Below are positions 13,675-21,092 of a stretch of DNA of 21,108 nt, piece after piece; position 1 is the first letter of the stretch; each line of letters opens with the position of its first letter. Origin of the DNA: JAJYZP01 sp049964535 (GTDB lineage: Bacteria > Actinomycetota > Acidimicrobiia > Acidimicrobiales > Acidimicrobiaceae); assembly GCA_049964535.1 (NCBI GenBank), contig JBMFXG010000021.1, positions 1 to 21,108 of the forward strand, read 5' to 3'. Both the position numbers and the translations under genes were made by a program. The notes under the pieces were generated by a model. The model searched no databases, was not told the origin of the DNA, and saw nothing but the letters and a program-made list of their open reading frames with translations.

Positions 13675-15075
13675 ATGTCTCCTGAGAGCTTCGATCTCGG
13701 CAAGTATCAATTGGGTTGGAGTGACGTAGAGGACTATGTCTTTAAACCGAAGAAGGGTATCTCGGAAGAGATAATTGCGGAGATGTCCCGGATCAAAAAA
13801 GAGCCCCAGTGGATGCGAGAGTTTCGCTTGCGCTCTTTTCGCTACTTCACGAAGAAGCCAATGGCACCTTGGTTTGCGGTGAACATGCCCGATCTCGACT
13901 TTGATGATATCTACTACTACATCAAGCCGACCGAGAAGCAGGTCGATGTTTGGGACCAGCTTCCGGACTCTGTGAAGTTGACCTACGAGAAGCTCGGCAT
14001 ACCCGAGGCCGAGCGTAAGTATCTCGCTGGCGTCACAGCTCAATACGAGTCCGAGGTGGTCTATCACCGAAATCGGCAGGAGCTCGAGGATCAAGGCGTG
14101 CTCTTTTGTGATATGGATACCGCTGTTCGCGAGTATCCAGATCTCGTGCGCGAGTACTTTGGTACGGTTATACCGCCGAATGACAATAAGTTTGCTGCAT
14201 TGAACTCGGCGGTTTGGTCCGGTGGATCGTTCATCTACGTCCCACCGGGCGTGACCGTTGAGATGCCGTTACAGGCCTATTTCCGTATTAACGCCGAGAA
14301 CATGGGACAGTTTGAACGGACTCTGATCATAGCCGATGAAGGTTCACGAATTCACTACATTGAAGGCTGTTCGGCACCGGTGTACTCGACAGACTCACTC
14401 CACTCAGCGGTGGTGGAACTGATTGCGAAACCGGGCTCTCGGATCACTTACACGACTATTCAGAACTGGTCGACAAACGTCTATAACCTGGTGACCAAGC
14501 GTGCTCGTGCTGAAGCAGAGGCTCACGTCGAGTGGATCGATGGCAATATTGGATCTCGCTTGACCATGAAGTACCCGGCGGTCTACCTCGTTGGCCCGAA
14601 GGCCTCTGGTGAGGTTCTTTCGGTAGCGTACGCCGGAGCGGGCCAGCATCAAGATGCTGGTGCCAAGATGGTACATGCCGCCCCTGAGACGACGTCGACG
14701 ATTATCTCCAAATCGATCTCGAAAGACGGTGGAGTCTCGACCTATAGAGGTCTCGTGCACGTTGACGAAGGAGCTGTGGGCTCGAAGTCCTTCGTGCGCT
14801 GCGACGCATTGCTACTCGATGATCACTCGATATCGGAAACAAAGCCGTATATGGAGGTCAATGAACGTCAGTCCCAGATAGGGCATGAGGCGACGGTCTC
14901 GCGTGTGGGGCAAGATCAACTGTTCTATCTCATGTCTCGAGGTCTCTCCGAAGCGCAGGCGATGAGTTTGATCGTGAATGGCTTCATCGAACCGATCACC
15001 AAGACGCTTCCGATGGAGTATGCGGTCGAGTGGTCTCGATTGATCGAGCTTCAGATGGACGGCTCTATCGGCTAG
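13675..15075 (+). CDS. sufB: Fe-S cluster scaffold protein SufB
   Basis: A 466-residue SufB, the beta-helical subunit that with SufC and SufD forms the cytoplasmic scaffold on which iron-sulfur clusters are built. Family landmarks are KKEPQWMREFRLR (44-56 from GTG 13666), NKFAALNSAVWSGGSFIYVP (174-193), YIEGCSAP (231-238), QNWSTNVYNL (276-285), SRLTMKYP (307-314) and SFVRCDALLL with Cys379, which is Cys376 counted from ATG 13675. That Cys occupies the place of E. coli SufB Cys405, needed for cluster assembly. The C-terminal LSEAQAMSLIVNGF is intact, so the gene looks functional. Unusually for an actinobacterium, no sufC, sufD, sufS, sufU or sufR is beside it. The next 497 bp hold no recognised gene and the following gene is on the other strand. 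Confidence 0.95.
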   Translation: MSPESFDLGKYQLGWSDVEDYVFKPKKGISEEIIAEMSRIKKEPQWMREFRLRSFRYFTKKPMAPWFAVNMPDLDFDDIYYYIKPTEKQVDVWDQLPDSVKLTYEKLGIPEAERKYLAGVTAQYESEVVYHRNRQELEDQGVLFCDMDTAVREYPDLVREYFGTVIPPNDNKFAALNSAVWSGGSFIYVPPGVTVEMPLQAYFRINAENMGQFERTLIIADEGSRIHYIEGCSAPVYSTDSLHSAVVELIAKPGSRITYTTIQNWSTNVYNLVTKRARAEAEAHVEWIDGNIGSRLTMKYPAVYLVGPKASGEVLSVAYAGAGQHQDAGAKMVHAAPETTSTIISKSISKDGGVSTYRGLVHVDEGAVGSKSFVRCDALLLDDHSISETKPYMEVNERQSQIGHEATVSRVGQDQLFYLMSRGLSEAQAMSLIVNGFIEPITKTLPMEYAVEWSRLIELQMDGSIG

Positions 15076-15572
15076 GTTGAGTAAGGTTCGCTGGTCTCAT
15101 TGTTCGAGTGGGCACTTATTCTCGCCCCTTGGGGCTAGCTCGCCTAACGATCTGGTCACGGTATCGGTATCGTTGGCTGCGTAGGCGAACTCAAGAGTGG
15201 CAAATCGGGACTCAGTTGAGCTCGGTCGAGACGTTTGAATCATGCTTGGGTAGCTGGTCTCTGAGTAGGGTCTGACCTGCAGGGGTCGGTTAGCACCGCA
15301 GCGCTGAAGTCTGCGGAGCGGTGTAGATCAGGAGGTGCTGTGGACCGTTGAGCACGGTTCGGTTCGTGTGATGACGCACGCTCTCTGGCGCACTCACGGC
15401 GCGTGGTGGTGTCGGCTCGTGAAGGTATGGACGTTACCGATCTCTTGATGCTGAGCGCCAGGGACTTCTCGGTGCTGGTGGCAGGAAGTTATCGACCCGA
15501 CTCGTGCTCTTGTGACCAGTGTCTTGAGCACGGGTTCATCAAATCAACGATGGCAATGGTTCGTATCGAGCG
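15076..15572. other. Intergenic stretch of about 500 bp after sufB, no recognised gene
   Basis: I find no tRNA, no known structured RNA and no suf remnant. GCCC/GGGC (15124-15135, loop CTTG) and CCGCAG/CTGCGG (15296-15316, with CACCGC/GCGGTG as a competing pairing) are the only notable inverted repeats. Neither is followed by a T-run. A plus-strand frame without stops spans 15353-15576 but shows no family resemblance and no ribosome binding site. Confidence 0.6.
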
Positions 15573-16343
15573 TTAGTGAACGAGCGCTCGATACTTCGCA
15601 TTCATCGAGAGATCTCCTGTAATCTCGAAGAGCTCGCTGCTCGGTTCCAATCGGTTCCAGCACCAGAGATAGAGGTAGGTGCTGGGTGCAGCAATTCGGA
15701 GGTGAGGAGCGCTGGTCGGCGTGGCGGAGGCGTGATAGGCGTCACCGCTGATTTGGAGCTCCCAAGTGACTTCGGGGGCGTCAGTAGAGACGATGTGCAC
15801 GATCGTGGCGTCGTTCGCTATCGGTGACGTGAGATCTGGCCACCAGCTAGGCAGGAGCACGTCGACGATCTCGCGTACACCATCGCGTGCCATGGCTGCG
15901 GTGATGTCGAGCTGTGATATGAACGAGAGTACGTCGTTCCCCCCAACTACGGCTGCGAGAGCGTCAAAACAGTGGACCGTTGCCTCGTGTGCCTGGCGAC
16001 GTTGAGCCCAGGCGACGGTTTGATTGGTTCCTGTCCAGTTCCAAGCCTGCGAAGCGGGATCGAGCTCCTGAAGTGCCGCTACGAGAGCGCTCGTGGCCTC
16101 TCGCAAGTGCTCAGACGGTGATCGTTCGTCACCAAGTGGAGTCAAACGCGATGGGTCAGGATTAGAGGTGGAGCCGAGCCGAAGAAGCTGACGGCGCTGG
16201 ACCTCGGCGAGGTGAAGACAGAGATCAGAAAGCGTCCAGTCTGGACAGGCTGGCACATTCTGTGAGGAGTTCGTACTCGTCGAAAGCTCGATGATCATCC
16301 CCGAAGAACGCAGTATTCGATCGACGTAATCGAGAGACATCAT
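15573..16343 (-). CDS. Maleylpyruvate isomerase family, mycothiol-dependent protein
   Basis: A 256-residue protein of the DinB-like family that includes mycothiol-dependent maleylpyruvate isomerase. The N-terminal four-helix bundle has CPDWTLSDLCLHLAEVQ (33-49) with His44, and RRQAHEATVHCFDA (115-128) with His119 and His124. These give the three-His metal site. The C-terminal half (about 160-256), with ITGDLSM and repeated strands, fits the MDMPI C-terminal or SCP2-like domain. The true thiol-transfer substrate is unknown; most family members are not characterised. Two ATG codons stand in tandem at 16343-16338. TAAGCT lies six bases upstream and no Shine-Dalgarno sequence is present, so it may have its own leaderless transcript although it lies 79 bp after the histidine kinase gene on the same strand. 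Confidence 0.82.
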   Translation of the reverse strand: MMSLDYVDRILRSSGMIIELSTSTNSSQNVPACPDWTLSDLCLHLAEVQRRQLLRLGSTSNPDPSRLTPLGDERSPSEHLREATSALVAALQELDPASQAWNWTGTNQTVAWAQRRQAHEATVHCFDALAAVVGGNDVLSFISQLDITAAMARDGVREIVDVLLPSWWPDLTSPIANDATIVHIVSTDAPEVTWELQISGDAYHASATPTSAPHLRIAAPSTYLYLWCWNRLEPSSELFEITGDLSMNAKYRALVH

Positions 16344-16349
16344 CTTTGG

Positions 16350-16355
16350 AGCTTA
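16350..16355 (-). promoter_or_regulatory. -10-like TAAGCT before MDMPI-family gene (leaderless)
   Basis: On the minus strand TAAGCT lies six bases before ATG 16343. No ribosome binding site is seen and no clear -35 box. Confidence 0.35.
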
Positions 16356-16422
16356 GTGGATCTTGTCCTGGTTGGAGAGATCGCAAGTCGCAGGTTTGAC
16401 GGCGTAGGTCCGTGGAGGAATG

Positions 16423-17982
16423 CTAATCGACGTTGTCGAGGCTCTCCTCCTGGTTCGTGGTATCGAGGAGGGGAAGGTCAAAACCGAAGGTCGCGCCCGT
16501 ACCTGGACCATCGCTCATCACCCAAGCTCGACCGCCGTGAGCTTGGGTGATGGCTGCGACGAGTGAGAGGCCAAGTCCTGCGCCGCCAGCAGCTCGGGAT
16601 CTCGATGCATCTGAGCGGTAGAAGCGTTCGAATACTCTTTGAAGTTGCTCTTTCTCCAGTCCGGGCCCATGATCTTCAACCTCGATGCGGAGAAACGACT
16701 CCCAGATGAGACCTTTGATAGTCGGATCGACACTACCGAAGAGATCGACGACTTGATCACTCGAACGTGCTCCTCGAGGAATTGGCTGTAATCGCGAGAT
16801 GCGGTAGACCCGGATTGCCACTGCTGAACCGGCCGGCGTGTGGCTCCGCACGTTGGAGAGGAGGTTTGCAACGACTTGTGTGAGCTGATTACGATCCCCG
16901 AGGACCCAGTAGGGAGCTTCAAGAACCGTCGTGATCGGCCGGGCCGGTTCGACCACGGAGGCATCGTGGGCAGCCGCCTCGACGATCGCAGTCATGTTGA
17001 CCTCCTCGAGCACGAGTGGTCGATTTTGATCCATTCTCGCGAGCAGCAAGAGGTCCTCGACGAGCACGCTCATGCGCTTGGACTCTGACTCGATTCTGTC
17101 GATTGCTTTCTTGAGATCAGCTTCGTCGCGCAAAGCGCCGTGTTTGTAGAGCTCCGCATAGCCCTGGATAGACGTGAGCGGTGTGCGGAGCTCGTGGCTC
17201 ACATCGGCAATGAAGACCCGCAAGCGATCCTCGGAGTTGCGGGACTTGTCGAGGGCGCCTTGGATGCGGCTGAGCATCTTGTTGAGTGCATTCGCTAGCT
17301 TGGTGACCTCACTTCCGGTGCCACGGGCCTCCACTCTCCGCTCGAGCCCGCCATCTGCGATGGCGCTTGCGGTATCGGTCATGTCTTGGAGAGGTCTCAA
17401 GCCGATCCGGAGGAGAGCGCCTCCCACCGAGGAGAGGAGCAGCAGGACACCGAATGAGACGAGTAGCTCCACGACGAGTAAGCGATGGAGCGTCGCTTCG
17501 AGAGTGCTCTCTGGCAGAGCGATGACGACGATCCCGTTTCCGAGCGCATCGTTCACTGGGCCTTGCGTTGCAAAAATTCGGTAGAACGACGGATTAGGAG
17601 AAGAGCTAGCAATCGTCGTTGGTTGATTGAGTTTGAAGTTGTAGGCGAGGTGCCCATGGTTCGTGACTGTGAGCTTTGGAGCAGCGGCGACCGATCCCAT
17701 CGATCCACCGATTCTGACGATTACTCCGACGCCGGTGGAGTTGAGAAACTCAAGGTAGGTCCCCACGGGCCACTGTCCTAGCGCATTCTCTGGTACGGCG
17801 CCGCTCTGTGTCGAAGCCACACCGAGCGCATGCCCCGCCTGTCCGACCGAAGATTCGAGCTGTTGATCGAGTCGTTGGAAGAGGAAAGATCGGAGAGACG
17901 AGTAGGTAGCTAAATCCAAAATAAGAATCGTGAGTGCTAAGAGTCCAAGGATAGTTGCAAGAAGCTTACTGCGTAAGGACAT
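16423..17982 (-). CDS. HAMP-domain sensor histidine kinase (MprB-like)
   Basis: A 519-residue membrane sensor kinase that should phosphorylate the adjacent response regulator. It has transmembrane helix 1 (about 7-25), an extracytoplasmic sensor region (about 30-165), helix 2 (about 167-192), a HAMP domain (193-245) and a HisKA domain with VSHELRTPLTS and phospho-acceptor His263. The ATP-binding domain has an N box NLLSNV (373-378), a G1 box DHGPGL (437-442), an F box region FERFYRSD (451-458) and a G2 box GAGLGLSL (467-474). About 60 residues separate N and G1 boxes, roughly twice the usual distance, due to an insertion near 393-425. ATG 17982 is eight bases after the regulator stop codon with no Shine-Dalgarno sequence. 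A TAGACT lies five bases before the ATG and its first three bases are that stop codon. Confidence 0.93.
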   Translation of the reverse strand: MSLRSKLLATILGLLALTILILDLATYSSLRSFLFQRLDQQLESSVGQAGHALGVASTQSGAVPENALGQWPVGTYLEFLNSTGVGVIVRIGGSMGSVAAAPKLTVTNHGHLAYNFKLNQPTTIASSSPNPSFYRIFATQGPVNDALGNGIVVIALPESTLEATLHRLLVVELLVSFGVLLLLSSVGGALLRIGLRPLQDMTDTASAIADGGLERRVEARGTGSEVTKLANALNKMLSRIQGALDKSRNSEDRLRVFIADVSHELRTPLTSIQGYAELYKHGALRDEADLKKAIDRIESESKRMSVLVEDLLLLARMDQNRPLVLEEVNMTAIVEAAAHDASVVEPARPITTVLEAPYWVLGDRNQLTQVVANLLSNVRSHTPAGSAVAIRVYRISRLQPIPRGARSSDQVVDLFGSVDPTIKGLIWESFLRIEVEDHGPGLEKEQLQRVFERFYRSDASRSRAAGGAGLGLSLVAAITQAHGGRAWVMSDGPGTGATFGFDLPLLDTTNQEESLDNVD

Positions 17983-17987
17983 TCTGA

Positions 17988-17993
17988 AGTCTA
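17988..17993 (-). promoter_or_regulatory. -10-like TAGACT overlapping the regulator stop, before kinase gene
   Basis: On the minus strand the hexamer spans the TAG stop of the response regulator and lies five bases before ATG 17982. It matches the box before the mcd-like gene exactly. Translational coupling with the regulator is an equally good explanation for the missing Shine-Dalgarno sequence. Confidence 0.25.
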
Positions 17994-18725
17994 GGAGGGG
18001 ACGCGGAGACTATATCCAACGCCTCTGATGGTCTTGATGATGCCTGGATGATTAGCGTCGATCTTCTTGCGTAGATATGAGATATAGGTCTCGACGATAT
18101 TGGCGTCACCGCCAAAGTCATACTCCCAGACGTGGTCAAGGATCTGAGCTTTTGAGACCACGCGATTAGCGTTGAGCATCAGAAAGCGAAGCAGTTTGAA
18201 CTCCGTTGCCGTGAGTTCGATCTCCTCCTCGCCGCGAAAGACTTCATGTGTGTCCTCGTCGAGAACGAGATCTGAGAAGACCAGTCGAGTGTTGCGGTCG
18301 GGAGAAGAGCCTGAACGCCGAAGAATGGCTCCCACTCGAGCCGAGAGCTCTGCGAGAGAAAATGGCTTGGAGAGATAGTCGTCGGCGCCTGCGGTGAGGC
18401 CTGATACGCGATCCTCGACTGCGTCCCGAGCTGTGAGGAAGATAACCGGCGTTTTGTAACCTTCTTCGCGTATTCGTTGCAGTACTTGGAGACCATCGAG
18501 ATCAGGCATCATCACGTCGAGCACGATGAGATCTGGGCGGAACGTCGCAAGGAGCTCAAGCCCTTTTCGACCAGAGTTAGCGAGAGCGACTTCGTATCCT
18601 TCAAACCCCAACGACATGTTGAGGAGTTCGGTAATTGGTGGCTCGTCGTCAACGACAAGGATCTTGAGCCCGAGTGGGTCTTTACCCACTCGGGCTCCGG
18701 TTGAAGAAGAGCTGCTCTGATTCAC
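17991..18725 (-). CDS. OmpR-family response regulator (MprA-like)
   Basis: A 244-residue DNA-binding response regulator. The receiver domain has the acidic pair Asp26-Asp27 (VVDDE), phospho-acceptor Asp70 (IVLDVMMPD), Thr98 (IFLTAR) and Lys120 (YLSKPF). The C-terminal winged helix (about 145-242) has LTATEFKLLRFLM, the recognition-helix region VETYISYLRKKI and the end TIRGVGYSLR. About 20 extra residues precede the receiver, and their codons 10-20 form a 14-bp perfect hairpin. The start is GTG 18725, with AAAAGG eight bases upstream. It lies 33 bp after htrA and 8 bp before the kinase gene, so the three form an operon. Regulation of htrA by this pair, as for MprAB and PepD in Mycobacterium, is an inference. 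Confidence 0.93.
   Translation of the reverse strand: MNQSSSSSTGARVGKDPLGLKILVVDDEPPITELLNMSLGFEGYEVALANSGRKGLELLATFRPDLIVLDVMMPDLDGLQVLQRIREEGYKTPVIFLTARDAVEDRVSGLTAGADDYLSKPFSLAELSARVGAILRRSGSSPDRNTRLVFSDLVLDEDTHEVFRGEEEIELTATEFKLLRFLMLNANRVVSKAQILDHVWEYDFGGDANIVETYISYLRKKIDANHPGIIKTIRGVGYSLRVPS
18666..18697. other. 14-bp perfect hairpin in 5' coding region of response regulator
   Basis: GAGCCCGAGTGGGT (18666-18679) and ACCCACTCGGGCTC (18684-18697) are exact reverse complements around a 4-base loop. In the mRNA they cover codons 10-20 and start 62 bases after the htrA stop codon. No U-tract follows. It could reduce passage of ribosomes or polymerase from htrA into the two-component genes. 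Confidence 0.85.
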
Positions 18726-18758
18726 CTGCGATACCTTTTCTCTTGGATACTTTCAGAC

Positions 18759-20297
18759 CTATGCGACAGGAGCGCTGCTCAGCGTAACTGTAGCATGGTT
18801 TTGACCGGTGTTCGGGTCGACCCAGGCGATAGTGATCTGTGAACCGGGCTTCTGGGATTGGATTATTTTGACGAGTTGTGTGACGGAGGTAACGGTCGTA
18901 CCGTTCGCTGAGGTGATGACGTCGCCGGAGACTATCCCAGCCTGACTTGCGGGTGAGCCTGCAACAACGTTGTCCACTAAGACTCCGCTAAGGCTCGAGT
19001 TGTACCCAAGCTGACCCGCTATCGAGGAACTCAGAGTCTGTACCGCGACCCCAAGGTAACCCTTGCCTGATGTGGTAGAGCCAGCGGCGTTCGGATGAGC
19101 CTCGATCGACTTCACGACTTGGAGCACGGAGTTGATTGGCTCTGCGAAGCCAATGTTCTGCGCAGATGTTCCAGAGCTCGAACTTCCGGCCGCCGCTGTA
19201 TTCATCCCGATTACGTCGCCCGCTGAGTTAATGAGCGGTCCGCCTGAGTTGCCGGGGTTTATCGGTGCGTCGGTCTGCAGCATATTGTAGAGGCGCTCGG
19301 TGGCGCCGGTCTCACTTTGTGCGGTAATCGTTCGACCGAGAGCTGAAACGATACCGGTTGTTACGGTTGGGGTACCGCTGAGTCCAAGCGCGTTTCCGAT
19401 GGCGACCACGGGATCTCCAACTGCAACGTTTGCAGAATCTCCGAAGGTGAGCGTTGGTAGCGCTGGTGCTCCTTCAATCTTCAGCACCGCAACGTCTTTT
19501 GTCGGATTCGTTCCGACGACGGTTGCTGGGTAGGTCTTGCTTTGGTTGAAGAGTGTCACGGTGACCTTCGTTGCCCCGGCGACGACGTGGTTATTCGTCA
19601 CGACATATCCGTTCGATGTCATGATCATGCCGGTTCCCTCCGAGACAAAGGCCTGTGTTCCACCACCAAAGAAGCCGTTCGATACGGTCGTCGTGCCTTT
19701 CGCAGTCACGTCAACGATGGCTGGCTCCACCTTTGAGAGGAGAGAAGTCAGATTCCCTGAAGAGGTCGATGCACTTGCCGTCGCATTAGAGTTGCCGACG
19801 ACTTGACGAATCACGGGTGTGGCGGTCGAAGTTGAGGAGGAGTTGTGAGCGAAGTAGTAGCTCACTCCACCCGACACACCGGCCGCTACGACTGCCGTAA
19901 GTGCTACTGCGCCGACGAGCGTGCGACCCGAACGGCCTTCTCGTGTCTTACGCTTTGGTGTCTTTGTGTAGGGAACGCTACCGTGAGGATAGCTCACCTT
20001 TGGTGCATCTCCCGGTGAAAAGGTCGGGCGGCTGCCAGTCAATGACTGCCTGTCAGTTACTGCCTCCGAAGCACCGTCGGTCGCCGAACTATCGCTTGAA
20101 CTGGCCGAAGCGTATGGATGAGAGAACTCAGGCTCGGTGACGTCGTCGAGAGGGTACGTCCAAACTCCCTCTCTGCCTTGTTCAGTCTCATCGCCCTGCT
20201 GGTTCGCAGTATCATCATTAGGCCGAGTTTCATCTTCGGATCGAGCTGGGTTCTGGTTCTCAGAACCATTCACGTGGTACTCACTTGAGTTGTCCAT
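18759..20297 (-). CDS. HtrA-like membrane-anchored serine protease with PDZ domain
   Basis: A 512-residue S1C protease of the HtrA/DegP/PepD type. Residues 1-120 are an acidic, Ser/Asn/Gln-rich disordered cytoplasmic tail ending in a basic patch (PKRKTREGRSGR). A transmembrane helix (about 125-150) and a Ser/Thr linker follow, then the trypsin-like domain with His237 (VVTNNHVVAGA), Asp268 (NPTKDVAVLKI) and Ser351 (INPGNSGGPL). A single PDZ domain follows (about 412-505; GYLGVAVQ, VVAGSPASQAGIVSGDVI). The protease acts outside the membrane on misfolded envelope proteins. ATG 20297 is preceded by AAGGAG five bases upstream. It heads the operon with the response regulator and kinase. The catalytic triad is complete. 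Confidence 0.94.
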   Translation of the reverse strand: MDNSSEYHVNGSENQNPARSEDETRPNDDTANQQGDETEQGREGVWTYPLDDVTEPEFSHPYASASSSDSSATDGASEAVTDRQSLTGSRPTFSPGDAPKVSYPHGSVPYTKTPKRKTREGRSGRTLVGAVALTAVVAAGVSGGVSYYFAHNSSSTSTATPVIRQVVGNSNATASASTSSGNLTSLLSKVEPAIVDVTAKGTTTVSNGFFGGGTQAFVSEGTGMIMTSNGYVVTNNHVVAGATKVTVTLFNQSKTYPATVVGTNPTKDVAVLKIEGAPALPTLTFGDSANVAVGDPVVAIGNALGLSGTPTVTTGIVSALGRTITAQSETGATERLYNMLQTDAPINPGNSGGPLINSAGDVIGMNTAAAGSSSSGTSAQNIGFAEPINSVLQVVKSIEAHPNAAGSTTSGKGYLGVAVQTLSSSIAGQLGYNSSLSGVLVDNVVAGSPASQAGIVSGDVITSANGTTVTSVTQLVKIIQSQKPGSQITIAWVDPNTGQNHATVTLSSAPVA

Positions 20298-21027
20298 GAC
20301 GTCTCCTTGTGTCCATTCGGTCTCGGCAGCCGCCGCTACCCTTCGTTTTGGCGGCTATCTTCCACGTCTTAACGTTTTTTCTATCTTTTCGGCTCCGAGT
20401 CTTTTGAATTCTCGGGAACCAACTCGCAAACTTTTACTATCTCTATTCAATGGCCACTTTCTAGGATTCAACTGGGAAGAGCGTTAGTACTGCTATGGAC
20501 TTTGCGCTCGGCGCATTGGTCAGCGTCGTTTGCTTCCAAAGCCGATCCACGGTGCAGGCTTGCCAAGATGTCTCCCGTTGCCCATGCGGTTTTGGCATCG
20601 TGGTTCAACCCTGGAGGTGTACGTGGCGCCGCAATGTGTACTATCTGTGGAGCATGATCTTCCGACGACGCGGAGGTGTTTCGCTAGGCGTGACTCGGGT
20701 GGATGGACCTCGGAGTTCTGTCGTCAACTCTACGTCTGAGAGATCGACAAGGGCCCTTTCGCGTGGACTGTGGTAGTAAAGGCCGACCTTATATTTCTTT
20801 GAGTAGGTGGCGATCTGGTGGTCCGCAGTGCCTCGTACGTGGGCAGTACCCCGTAGGGCTGAGCGAGGTTGTGACCTGTGAGTCTGGTGAGTGGGAACTT
20901 GTCTCGTGGGCGAGCGAGAAACGTTGTGGACACGTGCCTGATCGGTGTGAGCGTCGCACCCATAAGTACCCTCTGTGAGATTCGCACTCGAGACTGGAGG
21001 CTGTGGAGCTTTCGGGAAGTCTCCTCT
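20298..21027. other. 730 bp without a recognised gene, including the htrA leader
   Basis: AGCCGCC (20328-20334) and GGCGGCT (20350-20356) can pair in the htrA leader. Upstream of that I see no tRNA, IS or clear coding gene. Several overlapping open frames of 60-90 codons occur on both strands (for example 20703-20978 plus, 20730-20987 minus), but none resembles a family I know and none has a convincing start. Degraded coding sequence cannot be excluded. Confidence 0.5.
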
Positions 21028-21092
21028 TAGGCCGTAGTTCCCCCTCCCCGAAGTAAGCCCAGCTCCGTCACCTGCTCTTTTGGTGCTGTAGG
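21028..21092. repeat. Right copy of 65-bp perfect inverted repeat
   Basis: This is the exact reverse complement of bases 1-65. The window continues 16 bases beyond it (21093-21108), so the repeat unit may be longer than 65 bp. On the minus strand the same short open frame as in the left copy ends in TAA at 21029-21027, where the left copy has TAG. Another in-frame TAA (21104-21102) closes it upstream. Confidence 0.95.

Noticed and set aside
15124..15135. GCCC/GGGC hairpin as sufB terminator
   Set aside because: The stem is only four to five base pairs and no T-run follows.
15331..15380. Possible signal-recognition-particle RNA, prompted by GGTGCTGTGGACCG
   Set aside because: The conserved GGAAG...AGCAGC core of that RNA is absent downstream.
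15353..15576. Plus-strand open frame after sufB, from about codon GTG 15403 or ATG 15427, with a Cys-rich stretch
   Set aside because: It has no ribosome binding site or -10-like box at a start codon, no family resemblance, and its end overlaps the stop of the MDMPI-family gene on the other strand.
20703..20987. Overlapping open frames on both strands near the right end
   Set aside because: Both are short, mutually antisense, lack convincing starts and resemble no family I know. One or neither could be real, and the sequence does not decide.
1..21092. Whole window as a composite transposon with 65-bp terminal inverted repeats
   Set aside because: No transposase or integrase is visible and the interior has housekeeping genes such as sufB, htrA with its regulators and oligopeptidase B. 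No flanking target duplication can be seen in the window.
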